Shown: positions 13,314 through 21,636 of the stretch, piece after piece
Layout: every line of letters starts with the position of its first letter
Numbering within the stretch: position 1 is the first letter of the stretch
Assembly: GCA_000720805.1 (NCBI GenBank)
Contig: JODI01000022.1
Location: 62,001-126,000, forward strand
Direction: 5' to 3'
From: Streptomyces violaceoruber
GTDB taxonomy: Bacteria > Actinomycetota > Actinomycetes > Streptomycetales > Streptomycetaceae
Length of the DNA stretch: 64,000 nt
Program-made: the position numbers and the translations under genes
The notes under the pieces: generated by a model
Seen by the model: the letters and a program-made list of their open reading frames with translations, nothing else
The model's database searches: none
Told to the model about the DNA's origin: nothing

Positions 13314-14609
13314 ATGCCCATCAGCAGCACTTGGCACAGGGGATTTCGGGCTGTGGCCTCGGCGGCCATCGGCCTACTGCTGGTGGGCGGTACGGCCCTT
13401 CAGGCGCACGCCGACTCCACCCGTTCCCAGCAGTGGCACCTGGATGCCATGGGCGCCCAGGAGATGTGGCGGACGAGCACAGGCAAGGGGATCACGGTTG
13501 CTGTGATCGACACCGGGGTCGACCCTGACAACCCCGACTTGAAAGGGCGAGTTCTCGACGGGAAGGACTTCGCGCCATCGAGCCGCGCGGGCGACGGGCA
13601 CACGGACTATAACGACCACGGCACGGGGACGGCTGGACTCATCGCCGGTACCGGAGCCTACGGAGGCGGCAAGGGCGCGTTCGGCCTCGCGCCGGGTGCC
13701 AAGATTCTTCCCATCCGTGTCCCTGCGGAGACCGAGGACGCCATGGGTTTCGCGAGGCCGGCGTATTTCAGCAAGGCGATCCGATATGCGGCAGATGCCG
13801 ATGCCAAGGTCATCAACATCTCCATGGCTTCTGTCGTCAGCAGCCCGGAACTCACTGCTGCGGTGAAATATGCCCTGGATCGGGGAGCGTTGGTCTTCGC
13901 AGCGGTGGGCAACGAGGTCGACAAGGGCAACCCCGTCTTGTACCCGGCCGCCACGCCCGGTGCCGTCGGGGTTGCGGCGGTGGGAAAGAATCTCCGCCGC
14001 GCTTCCTTCTCCGAGTACGGCCCACAGGTGGACATGGCGGCTCCGGGCGAAAGCATGGTCCACGCTTGCGGTGGCAAAACGGGCCTCTGCAAGACCGAGG
14101 GCACCAGTGACGCAACTGCCCTCGCCTCCGCCAGCGCTGCCCTGATCTGGTCCAAACACCCCAACTGGACCAACAACCAGGTCCTCCGCGTCATGCTCAA
14201 CACCATCGGTGCTCCTACGGATGGCGCGAAGCGCAACGACTCCATCGGCTATGGCATCGTCCGCCCTCGGGTCGCCCTCCAGAACCCGGGCGATCCGGGG
14301 CCCGCGGACGAATACCCGCTCCCTGACCTGGCCGCCGCGGCCTCGGCATCGCCCTCTCCTGGCGCTTCCACCTCCGTTTCCGCTTCAGAGTCGCAGCGTG
14401 CGGCGGTCTCAAAGACCGCCGAGGCAGCGGACAAGGACAGCGGTACCGCGCTCTGGGCAGTACTGGGAGCGGTCGGCGCCGTGGTGCTGATGGGCGCAGC
14501 GGTCGCCTTTGTTGTCGTACGAAGGCGTTCGGGTGCGACCCAAACGGCGCACGGCGGAGGTCCACAGCAGCCGCACCGCTCACAGCAAGATTTTGACGCC
14601 CGCCGATAG
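13314..14609 (+). CDS. Mycosin: membrane-anchored subtilisin-like serine protease (S8)
   Basis: 431 residues. Signal peptide (residues 1-33, ending LQAHA), then a subtilisin domain with the triad Asp66 (AVIDTGVD), His102 (NDHGTGTAG) and Ser265 (GTSDATALASA), and the oxyanion Asn200. A Pro/Ser/Ala linker leads to one C-terminal membrane helix (VLGAVGAVVLMGAAVAFVVV) and a short basic tail. That is the architecture of the mycosins that process type VII secretion substrates. ATG 13314 is used (AAGGA, spacing 5); ATG 13299 is an in-frame alternative (GAGG, spacing 8). The serine motif is SDAT rather than the common SFAT. No EccB, EccC, EccD or EccE gene lies nearby. Confidence 0.9.
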   Translation: MPISSTWHRGFRAVASAAIGLLLVGGTALQAHADSTRSQQWHLDAMGAQEMWRTSTGKGITVAVIDTGVDPDNPDLKGRVLDGKDFAPSSRAGDGHTDYNDHGTGTAGLIAGTGAYGGGKGAFGLAPGAKILPIRVPAETEDAMGFARPAYFSKAIRYAADADAKVINISMASVVSSPELTAAVKYALDRGALVFAAVGNEVDKGNPVLYPAATPGAVGVAAVGKNLRRASFSEYGPQVDMAAPGESMVHACGGKTGLCKTEGTSDATALASASAALIWSKHPNWTNNQVLRVMLNTIGAPTDGAKRNDSIGYGIVRPRVALQNPGDPGPADEYPLPDLAAAASASPSPGASTSVSASESQRAAVSKTAEAADKDSGTALWAVLGAVGAVVLMGAAVAFVVVRRRSGATQTAHGGGPQQPHRSQQDFDARR

Positions 14610-14700
14610 ACGGCCGAAGTCGGGTCGTCCGGCGTAACGCGTACCGGCAGAGCAAGTATGAAGCGGTGGCGCTACGAGTTGACGTTCGAGTGATCAGAGC

Positions 14701-14721
14701 GTCACCGCCGTTGGTAAGTTG
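14701..14721 (+). promoter_or_regulatory. Candidate promoter element of the ESX-like cluster (copy 2)
   Basis: GTCACCGCCGTTGGTAAGTT, similar to the element at 11111-11133, in the 144-base gap between the mycosin gene and the next ESX-like gene. It suggests that the second half of the cluster has its own, co-regulated transcript. Confidence 0.5.
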
Positions 14722-14753
14722 CGACAACGGAATCACGGGGAGGGCGCGGGGGT

Positions 14754-15236
14754 ATGGCCTGGGACGAGTGGGAGCAGCTCAAGTCCGATGCGGCTCAGAG
14801 AAGCTCGACGCGCATGCAGCTCAACCAGCTCCCCGCCGAGGGCGGCGGGAGTGGCGGAGGCGGGGGCGCAGACGGTGATCTCGTGGTGAACCAGAACGAC
14901 CTCGGTGCCGTCGGGCACGAGGCCCATACCCTCTTCGAGGACCTCCGCACCGGGACGGACATCGCGGGCCTGTACACGGACGGTGCCGGCTCCACGATGC
15001 AGGCAGCCACCTCCCTGAAGTCGCACGGCTTCCAGATGGGCAGCGCGCTGATGCTGACGGTCGAAGTCTGGACCTCTCAGGCCAAGACAGTCCTCCAGGC
15101 ATGCGCGCATATCTCCAACCACCTCGACTACAGCAAGAAGCAGCACGCCCGGGACGATGCCGAGATCGCGGCTGTGGTGCGCGGCCGGGACGGTACGGCC
15201 GAGTCAGTTTCCGAGATCAGCAAGTACTTCAAGTAG
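14754..15236 (+). CDS. ESX-like helical protein
   Basis: 160 residues, no signal peptide. A charged N-terminus, a glycine run (GGGSGGGGGADG), then a helical segment (VVNQNDLGAVGHEAHTLFED) of the kind found in type VII partner proteins; no WxG. ATG preceded by GGGGAGGG. Eleven bases separate it from the next gene, whose ribosome site overlaps its stop, so the two are coupled and may form a heterodimer pair. Function is inferred from context only. Confidence 0.75.
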   Translation: MAWDEWEQLKSDAAQRSSTRMQLNQLPAEGGGSGGGGGADGDLVVNQNDLGAVGHEAHTLFEDLRTGTDIAGLYTDGAGSTMQAATSLKSHGFQMGSALMLTVEVWTSQAKTVLQACAHISNHLDYSKKQHARDDAEIAAVVRGRDGTAESVSEISKYFK

Positions 15237-15246
15237 GAGCGTCCCG

Positions 15247-17520
15247 GTGGCCGTCAAGTACCAGGATCTGATCGAGGTGGACCTCGGCCAGCTGGAAACA
15301 GCAGTTGCCGACTGGAAGCGCACCGTCGACAACCTCAAGACTGCGGCCGACAACGCCCGCGAGGGCATGAAGGCCAAGTCTGACAAGGCCCGGTGGGCCG
15401 GCGTGAACGCCTCGGTGACCCGTGATTTCGTCAACAAGACGACCAAGGAGATCGCAGACCTTCACACCGAGGCGAACAGCATCTATCAGGTCCTCGACGA
15501 CGCCCACACGGAGCTGACCTCGCTTCAGAAACAGGTCAAGGCGGCGCAGGCGGAGGCTCAGAAATGGGGAATCCGCGTCGACGACTACGGCGACGGCACT
15601 GTTTCTTGCGTCTACCCGCACGTCAGGAGTGACTCCGACGTGCACACCACGGAGGAGAACGAGGCCAGGGACGAGTTGCAGGGCCGGATCAGCCGGATCC
15701 TCTCCCACGCCTCGGAAATCGACGCGTCGGTGTCTCGCGCGCTCCGCAAGAGCCACGGCAGCGATCCGCAGAACGCCGGGCACAGCTCGTACGACTCCCT
15801 CGATGAGGCCCAGGCCGAGCGTGCGTCGGAACTGGCCAAGCTCGGAACGAAGATGACCGACAAACAGTTCACCGAGCTGAACTCCATCATGAAGTGGAAC
15901 GCGAAGGACGCGGACTTCAGTACCCCCTTCTACAGGTCTCTGGGCGGGCCCGAGGAGGTGCTTGAGTTCTACGGCCGTATGTCCATCGACGGCACCCAAG
16001 GCGACGACAAGAAGCGACTGGCCCTGACCAGGCAGTTCCAGCGCAACATGGGCACGGCACTCGCCTCGGCGACCGATCCGGACAACAAGGCGCACCTTCC
16101 CACGAGTTGGGGGACGGAGTTCAGGAAGCTGGGCACTCAGCTGATCGAGCTCCAACCGGGAGCCCCGAACTCTCCCTACGGGTACCAGGTCCTCGGCGGT
16201 CTGCTGCGGTACGGGAACTACGACGCGCGGTTCATCAACCCCATCGCGGAACATGTGGTCCAACTGCACCACAAGGACCCCTACTTCTTCATGAACAACA
16301 AGCCAGTGACCGGCGGAGCGGATCTCGACTGGGGATTCAACCCTTCGGGGAAGATGGGCGCCGGATACGACCCGCTCACCAGCGTTCTGGAGGGACTCGG
16401 GCACAGTCCCGATGCGTCGAAGAAGTTCTTCTCGGACGACATGACACCAACGGTGTACAACGAGGACGGCACCGTGAAGAAGGGCGGCACCCTCGACTAC
16501 ACCTACTACGAGGAGTTGACGAAGAAGGACTTCGACTGGCCGCCGGACAGCCTCGTTCACCCCGGCAGCGACGAGGCTGCGCAGGCTCGTGATGGTGGTC
16601 CGGACGCCCTCGGGCACGCTCTGGAAGCAGCAACCCTGGGCTACGCGTACGACGACCCGTCGCCCACACCGTCCCGGGACGCGACCTCGGCCGCGATCAT
16701 GGAGAAGGTCGTGCATACCTACGGTGACCCGAAGAACGTCAAGGAATCCATTGCTGACAGCCTCGGGCGTATGGGTGCCGGATACATCGATGACCTGAAC
16801 TGGGGACTGAACGAGAACCGGACGGACAGCCTGTTCAACCCGAAGGATCTGGACGGTCACGCACAGTTCGGATCGAGTAACGCGATCAAGTTCCTGAGCT
16901 CGATCGGGCAGCATCCGGACGCGTACTCGGAGATCTCCGTGGCCCAGCAGATCTACGGGACGAGCGGTCTGGAGGCGCAGGTCGACGGAAGTCATATCAA
17001 CGAGCCGCACGCACGGGAGATCGTGCGCACGGGCGCCGAGATCCAGGGGATCCTCGACCAGTCCAGGGCGGATCAGGTCCGGGCGGAGGGTTTGGCGAAG
17101 GACGCGGCTTACAACAAGAGCCTGGAGCAGAAGACCGAGTGGATCAAGTTCGGCGCGGGTGTGGGGATCGCGGCGGGGGCGGCCTTTCTGCCGCCAGTGG
17201 CTGCCGTGGGGGTGGCAGGCACGCTCATTCCAGTCTTCATGGATGCCGGGCAGGGCGCCCTTGAACAGCAGATCGGCACTGTGATCGGCACCAGTGCGGA
17301 AACGGGACAGCAGGACAGCTCCAGCACGATTCAGAGGCAGACGGGAGAGATCTATGACGCAGGCGAAGTCGCCGCAGCGTCTCCCAGGGAACAATTCATG
17401 GCAAATCATCACATCAAGCGGGACAGTGATTTCGGCCAGGATCTGGAAGACGCTCTGACAGGTGGGTACACGAAGGGAACCAATGGAGAGAACCAGCGCG
17501 GTGTACTTCCCCAGGCTTAG
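15247..17520 (+). CDS. Large WXG-domain protein, possibly DUF6571 family
   Basis: 757 residues. The N-terminal 120 residues form a WXG100-like hairpin with the turn ARWAGVNASV. A large middle region follows (residues about 200-620) of the type I associate with DUF6571 in Streptomyces (GYDPLTSVLEGLGHSPDASKKFF is a hallmark; this assignment is from memory). A hydrophobic Gly/Ala-rich stretch lies near residues 635-680, and the last 80 residues are hydrophilic. GTG 15247 is used because AGGAG precedes it by 7 bases; the upstream frame extension overlaps the previous gene. Layout WXG + large domain + hydrophobic stretch resembles a type VII effector, but no catalytic motif was recognised. Confidence 0.8.
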   Translation: MAVKYQDLIEVDLGQLETAVADWKRTVDNLKTAADNAREGMKAKSDKARWAGVNASVTRDFVNKTTKEIADLHTEANSIYQVLDDAHTELTSLQKQVKAAQAEAQKWGIRVDDYGDGTVSCVYPHVRSDSDVHTTEENEARDELQGRISRILSHASEIDASVSRALRKSHGSDPQNAGHSSYDSLDEAQAERASELAKLGTKMTDKQFTELNSIMKWNAKDADFSTPFYRSLGGPEEVLEFYGRMSIDGTQGDDKKRLALTRQFQRNMGTALASATDPDNKAHLPTSWGTEFRKLGTQLIELQPGAPNSPYGYQVLGGLLRYGNYDARFINPIAEHVVQLHHKDPYFFMNNKPVTGGADLDWGFNPSGKMGAGYDPLTSVLEGLGHSPDASKKFFSDDMTPTVYNEDGTVKKGGTLDYTYYEELTKKDFDWPPDSLVHPGSDEAAQARDGGPDALGHALEAATLGYAYDDPSPTPSRDATSAAIMEKVVHTYGDPKNVKESIADSLGRMGAGYIDDLNWGLNENRTDSLFNPKDLDGHAQFGSSNAIKFLSSIGQHPDAYSEISVAQQIYGTSGLEAQVDGSHINEPHAREIVRTGAEIQGILDQSRADQVRAEGLAKDAAYNKSLEQKTEWIKFGAGVGIAAGAAFLPPVAAVGVAGTLIPVFMDAGQGALEQQIGTVIGTSAETGQQDSSSTIQRQTGEIYDAGEVAAASPREQFMANHHIKRDSDFGQDLEDALTGGYTKGTNGENQRGVLPQA

Positions 17521-18166
17521 AGCCGTGGCCTTGGTCTCGATCGCTGCCGTCCTCGCGATGGCCGGTTGCCAAAGTGGGGAATCGAAGAGCGGGCCTTCGG
17601 CGAGCCCCAGCTCTGCAGAAGTGACCTGCGAGAGAGTCCTTAATGCTGAGGCCAAAGCTGCGATAAAGCGGATCGCCGATATTCCTCGATCCGTCAAGGT
17701 CACCTACATCGGGAGTCCACAGCGTACGGCCGACCACTTGGTTGCCCTGCACGATGCCGGGAATGTGAGCGAGTGGGACGAGGCAAACTTCTGTGGCGCG
17801 CACAAAGGGTCGGCGGGACTTGAGTCGGTGCAAGTGAAGTTCTCCCTGGCCGAAGAATCTCCCAAAACGGGCCACGCTGCCTCGATCTTCAAGGAATACA
17901 GGATGGCGAAAGCGGCTCTTGCCGGCATCAAGGTAGGCGTCCTGTACTTCGAGTGTTCTAGCAAGAAGTTCGCTGCGGGTGCCGGAGCGACCGTGCTGGT
18001 ACGGGGAGAAGTCCGAAGCAGATACGAGACGTCCGAACCCGAGGAGACGGCGAGGGAGGACACTCTCCGCATCATCTACGAATCGAGCCGCGCCCTCTCC
18101 GACCTCCTGGGCTGCAATTCCAACGCCGGCCTTCCCAGCAGCTTCAGCATGCCGCCCGAGGTGTGA
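17483..18166 (+). CDS. Secreted lipoprotein of unknown family
   Basis: 227 residues. The signal peptide ends in LAMAGC with Cys29 as lipidation site, followed by a Ser-rich linker and a globular domain with three further cysteines (TCERV, NFCGA, FECSS) and a CNSN motif near the end. Its ATG, preceded by AAGGGA, lies inside the 3' end of the previous gene (38-base overlap), so it is expressed with the ESX-like cluster. It could be an immunity-type or accessory lipoprotein for the 757-residue protein, but nothing in the sequence proves that. Confidence 0.8.
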   Translation: MERTSAVYFPRLRAVALVSIAAVLAMAGCQSGESKSGPSASPSSAEVTCERVLNAEAKAAIKRIADIPRSVKVTYIGSPQRTADHLVALHDAGNVSEWDEANFCGAHKGSAGLESVQVKFSLAEESPKTGHAASIFKEYRMAKAALAGIKVGVLYFECSSKKFAAGAGATVLVRGEVRSRYETSEPEETAREDTLRIIYESSRALSDLLGCNSNAGLPSSFSMPPEV

Positions 18167-18210
18167 AGGGCGGCCGCTTACCGACACGTTCGCTGGGGCC
18201 ACGCACCGCA

Positions 18211-18242
18211 GGGCCCGTACGACCAGGAGGTCGTACGGGCCC
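18211..18242. terminator. Bidirectional terminator between the lipoprotein and pectate lyase genes
   Basis: Perfect 14-bp inverted repeat GGGCCCGTACGACC / GGTCGTACGGGCCC with loop AGGA, followed by CCTTT on the plus strand. It lies 44 bases after the lipoprotein stop and 42 bases beyond the pectate lyase stop, so it can serve both converging genes. Confidence 0.9.
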
Positions 18243-18284
18243 CTTTGCTGCCAGCAGTCGGCCCTTGGCGCCGGTGGCGTCAGG

Positions 18285-19457
18285 CTACGGCGTCACCACC
18301 TTGCCCCCGAAGGTCACGGCGAGGCGGCCGTCCGAGGCGAAGGACCAGCCCAGGGCGCCGGAGTACGAGGAGCAGCGGGAGCCGTTGGTGCCGGTCCAGA
18401 ACTGGTTGGAGCTGTCGGCGTCGCCGATGGTCTTGTCGTTCGAGCCGCTGACGCTGTACCGGCACGAGGTGTTGTTCCGGAACACGTGGGTGCCGACGTC
18501 GAACGCGAAGTTGCGCTGGGCGTTGTCGACGCTGACGTTGCTGGAGATGGTCATCTTGCCCGGGTTGCTGTTGTAGGTGAACCCGTGCTTGCCGTTGCGG
18601 TAGGCGATGCTGTGCTGGACGACGTGGTTGACCGCGATGTCGTCGCCGCCGAGCTTGTAGCCGTTGCGGTCGCCGTTGGCGTTCACGGTGCCGTTGCTCA
18701 GCGTGCCGTTGTTGTAGGACAGGGAGTACTCGATGGTCACCGGGCCGATGGCGCCGGTGTCCGTCTTGGTGTACAGGTCCCAGCCGTCGTCGATGTTGTT
18801 GTGGGAGACGGCGTAGCGGAAGACGTTGCCGGTGCCGGTGGTGAGCTTCGCGGCGAAGCCGTCGGCGTCCTCGCCGTCGGAGTCGGCGTTGTCGTGCGAC
18901 TCCGCGCTGACGATCAGGTTGTTGGACGGCCACTGGGAGCTCGGGGTGCTGGAGGAGATCCGGCCCAACTGCAGTCCGGTGTCGCGGTTGTACCTCGTCA
19001 CCGTGCGCTCGATGACGTTGTTGCTGCCGCCGACGTAGATCCCGTTGTCCCCGGCGCGCTCGACGGTGAGGCCGTAGACGTGCCAGTAGTTGGCGTTCAG
19101 CTGGAGCCCGCGGTTCGACGAACTCTCGCTCTGCGCCGAGAAGTTCAGCACCGGTTTCTCGCCGGGGTAGGCGGACAGGTTCGTGCGGGCGCTGGAGGTG
19201 CCGTTGCTGCCCGCCGGGATCGTGATCGTCGACGAGTAGTTGTACGTCCCACCGCGCAGGTAGATGGTGCCGCCGGGGGCGATGCGGCTGATCGCGGTGG
19301 CGAGCGTCGTCGGCGCGGACTGCGTGCCGGCGGCGCTGTCGGTGCCGCTCGGTGACACGTACTGCGTGGTGCTCGCGGCCTGAGCAGAGGTGCCGGACAG
19401 CGCGACGAGCGCGCCGGCCAGCAGGCTGACACATGCGATGACGGGTCTCACTTGCAT
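18285..19457 (-). CDS. Secreted pectate lyase, polysaccharide lyase family 9
   Basis: 390 residues. Sec signal peptide (residues 1-27, ending TSAQA), then a right-handed parallel beta-helix. The PL9 core is recognisable: ERAGDNGIYVGGSNNVIE, then HDNADSDGEDADGFAAKLT with the acidic Ca2+ ligands and the catalytic lysine, then HNNIDDGWDLYTK. PL9 enzymes cleave polygalacturonate outside the cell by Ca2+-dependent beta-elimination. ATG preceded by GGAGG. It has its own promoter and a perfect LacI-type operator (below), so expression is probably carbohydrate-regulated. No carbohydrate-binding module is attached. Confidence 0.92.
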   Translation of the reverse strand: MQVRPVIACVSLLAGALVALSGTSAQAASTTQYVSPSGTDSAAGTQSAPTTLATAISRIAPGGTIYLRGGTYNYSSTITIPAGSNGTSSARTNLSAYPGEKPVLNFSAQSESSSNRGLQLNANYWHVYGLTVERAGDNGIYVGGSNNVIERTVTRYNRDTGLQLGRISSSTPSSQWPSNNLIVSAESHDNADSDGEDADGFAAKLTTGTGNVFRYAVSHNNIDDGWDLYTKTDTGAIGPVTIEYSLSYNNGTLSNGTVNANGDRNGYKLGGDDIAVNHVVQHSIAYRNGKHGFTYNSNPGKMTISSNVSVDNAQRNFAFDVGTHVFRNNTSCRYSVSGSNDKTIGDADSSNQFWTGTNGSRCSSYSGALGWSFASDGRLAVTFGGKVVTP

Positions 19458-19501
19458 GGGGGGATGCCTCCGGGTTCGTCCGTACCTGAAGAGCAGTGCA
19501 A

Positions 19502-19517
19502 GAGAAAGCGCTTTCTC
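19502..19517. promoter_or_regulatory. LacI-family-type operator of the pectate lyase gene
   Basis: Perfect 16-bp palindrome GAGAAAGCGCTTTCTC with the central CG step typical of LacI/GalR operators. It lies immediately downstream of the predicted transcription start, where a bound repressor blocks transcription. The repressor is not encoded nearby. Confidence 0.8.
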
Positions 19518-19532
19518 GTGTTCTGGTAGGCG

Positions 19533-19561
19533 AACGTAAGGGCTTGCTGTGGACGCGTCAA
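19533..19561 (-). promoter_or_regulatory. Promoter of the pectate lyase gene
   Basis: On the minus strand TTGACG (19561-19556), a 17-nt spacer and TACGTT (19538-19533): a good HrdB-type promoter. Transcription should start near 19526, leaving a 5' leader of about 70 nt that contains the operator. Confidence 0.8.
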
Positions 19562-19654
19562 TACATGGGTACGTGATTCTTGTTCATACTTGCGAACGCG
19601 GCACGGTCGGCGCAGACTTCCTGAAAGTCTCCGCAAGTGGGTCGGACGGCAGCG

Positions 19655-19741
19655 TTACTGCAGGTCGCCCAGTACCTCGCGGATCCTCTCGAGCTCCCGC
19701 ATGCCCTCGGTGTGGTCGGTCAGCGCGCTGAAGGCATTGTC
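19655..19741 (-). pseudogene. Possible 3' remnant of an unidentified gene
   Basis: One minus-strand frame reads a natural-looking C-terminus (DNAFSALTDHTEGMRELE, then RIREVLGDLQ and TAA at 19657-19655). Upstream of 19741 the frame turns into Arg/Pro-rich text typical of a wrong frame. This looks like the tail of a gene whose body is lost or frameshifted. The family was not recognised, and a chance reading is possible. Confidence 0.3.
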
Positions 19742-20284
19742 CGGAGACCGCGGGGGCCGGGTCCGTGGCGACCGGAGGGCGGGTGGGCGTCCCGCGGCGT
19801 TGTCGGGGGAGCGAGCTCTCGACAGCCCGAGCGCGGATCAGGTGGCAAGAACAGCCGAGCCCGCCTGAGACGGTCGGCACTTCACGCCGCTGCGGCCGTA
19901 TCGAGGCCGAGGCCCGCCTCGCGGCAGGTGATGCCGCGGGGATTGAGCGGCCGCGCGCAGGAGGGCGCGCTAAGGTTCTGCGCATCCATCAGGAAGCCCT
20001 ACTTCCTCGGTGGTCAGGCCCTCGCACTGGGATTGCCGTCCCGGCGGGGGGCCGTCCCATGTCTGCGGTTGTGGTCGCGGCGAGCATATGCCGGTGAACC
20101 CGTCTGAAATCCAGCCGAGTTGGAGATCACCACTCTTCCGGGTGACCAGGGTTCCTGTGGAGGTTCGGCGGGGTGAGGTGGGGTGGGTATTTGCCCTGCG
20201 GTCTTGGAAAAGCTTTGATCACGCGTTGGGCCGGGCGGTGAGGGGCCGGGACGGGACGGGCCGCGATCCGGTGAGGCTGATCTC
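19742..20284. other. Non-coding stretch
   Basis: Several long open frames exist on both strands but all translate into Arg/Pro/Ala-rich text without recognisable domains, start signals or neighbours. Nothing else was seen. Confidence 0.5.
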
Positions 20285-20690
20285 CACTTCTGCTCGACTT
20301 CTGCTCGGATGGTCTTCCGTGGAGTGGGACCGTGCGCCGCTCTCCAGCGGTCGGCGAGCGCGTCCACGAGGAGGAGACCGCGGCCGGACTCGCCGTCTGG
20401 GCACGGCCGTTGGGCGCACGGCAATCAGTCCCCCCGTGTGCCGCCGACCTCGATGCGGAGGGTGCCGTCGACGACGTATGGCACGAGGTGGAAGCCCGGC
20501 TGGGGCGCAGATGTGGGTGGCCGCGCCGGCGGTGAGTTTCGGCCGCGGTGTGCCGCGCCGGTGCAACGTGCCTCCTCAGGACCGGAGTTGCTCGGCGGCG
20601 AGGGGGGCGCGCGAGGCGGACGCCGCAGACGTGAGGGACAGCGAGAGGGTGAAGTTGCCGCTGGGGCTGCCGAGTTGGGCTCCGTGCTCG
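20285..20690 (-). pseudogene. Decayed HATPase (anti-sigma-like, GHKL fold) gene
   Basis: Pieces of one Streptomyces ATP-binding regulator survive on the minus strand in different frames: FTLSLSLTSAASASRAP then LAAEQLRS and a TGA (about 20659-20580); LTAGAATH, corresponding to the N-box region; FHLVPYVVDGTLRIEVGGT (near 20490-20440); an in-frame TGA at 20427-20425; then PDGESGRGLLLVDALADRWR with the G-box (near 20400-20340). At least two stops and one or more frameshifts or deletions separate the parts. Intact relatives are about 140-160 residues and often pair with XRE/DUF397 regulators; none is nearby. Confidence 0.7.
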
Positions 20691-20805
20691 GCGGTGACAG
20701 CAACGGCCCCGACGACGACTCCTCATCGGGATCGCCGTAGCACGCCATGATCACGTCACCGGATACTCTGCCCTCTCCGAATCCCGCACCACGGAAGAAG
20801 TGGGA

Positions 20806-21636
20806 ATGAGATCAGGCAGACGAACGGCCGCCGTGGCCACGCTCGTGGGAGCGCTCGCTCTCTCGTTGTTCAACGGCCCGGCGGCCCAGGCCGCGGACAC
20901 CGGTATCACCGTGTCGGACATCGTCATCAACAAGGGCAAGCCGATCGTGGTCGGTACGACCAAGGTGGTGGAGCCGTCCCTCACGTTCAAGATCGCCCTT
21001 CCGGCCGGCTACAGCACCAGTGACCCGTCCCGGTACGACGCGCATCCCTTCATCTACCGCGGCAACATCAAGCAGGCGGCCGCAGCCACCGGAGGCAGCT
21101 ACATAGGACCGGGCGGCTACACCTGTTACGAGGAAGGCTCCAAGAAGGCCAGTTGCGAGGGGTCCCTCTATATCGACCCCCACCCGAGCCGGGAGCACGT
21201 CGACTCCAACAGCGACGCCACCACGTGGAAGATCGGTGTGGCGCTGCGCCTGTTCAAGGCCAGCGGCAGTCTCGTCGCGGAGGAGTACGAGACGAGGTCC
21301 GCGACCGTCCGGCTCAAGCGCGCGGCGAAGGTCACCGTGAACGCCGCGCCGGAGCCGGTCAAGAAGGGCCAGAAGATCACTGTCACCGGCAAGCTCACCC
21401 GTGCGAACTGGGACACCAAGAAGTACGGTCCCTACGGCGGCCGGACGGTCGAGCTCCAGTTCCGTCAGACGGGCACCAGCTCGTTCGGGGCGGTCAAGAA
21501 GGTCACCACGAGCAGCTCCGGCGCCCTCAAGACCACGGTCACCGCCGCCACCGACGGTACGTGGCGCTGGGTGTACCGCGGCAACGACACGACCGGCGCC
21601 GCGACCAGCGGCGGGGATCATATCGACGTGCGCTGA
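20806..21636 (+). CDS. Secreted beta-rich protein of unknown function
   Basis: 276 residues. A twin-arginine-less Sec signal (residues 1-30, ending AAQAA), then no membrane segment. Two domains: residues about 32-160 contain a cysteine pair (TCYEEG, SCEGSL), and residues 170-276 look like a bacterial Ig-like module (KVTVNAAPEPVKKGQKITV ... WRWVYRGNDTTGAATSGGD) as found in many streptomycete exoproteins. ATG 20806 is preferred (GGAAG, 8-base spacing); a GTG at 20800 would add two residues. It lies alone between the decayed HATPase gene and the S10 leader. Confidence 0.8.
   Translation: MRSGRRTAAVATLVGALALSLFNGPAAQAADTGITVSDIVINKGKPIVVGTTKVVEPSLTFKIALPAGYSTSDPSRYDAHPFIYRGNIKQAAAATGGSYIGPGGYTCYEEGSKKASCEGSLYIDPHPSREHVDSNSDATTWKIGVALRLFKASGSLVAEEYETRSATVRLKRAAKVTVNAAPEPVKKGQKITVTGKLTRANWDTKKYGPYGGRTVELQFRQTGTSSFGAVKKVTTSSSGALKTTVTAATDGTWRWVYRGNDTTGAATSGGDHIDVR

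Noticed and set aside
15229..17703. 824-codon minus-strand frame across the 757-residue WXG protein gene
   Set aside because: Val/Leu/Arg-rich shadow text, no start signal; the plus-strand gene has a ribosome site, overlap with neighbours and a recognisable domain.
20010..20750. 246-codon plus-strand frame between the pectate lyase region and the secreted protein
   Set aside because: Arg/Gly-rich shadow of the decayed minus-strand HATPase gene; no domain.
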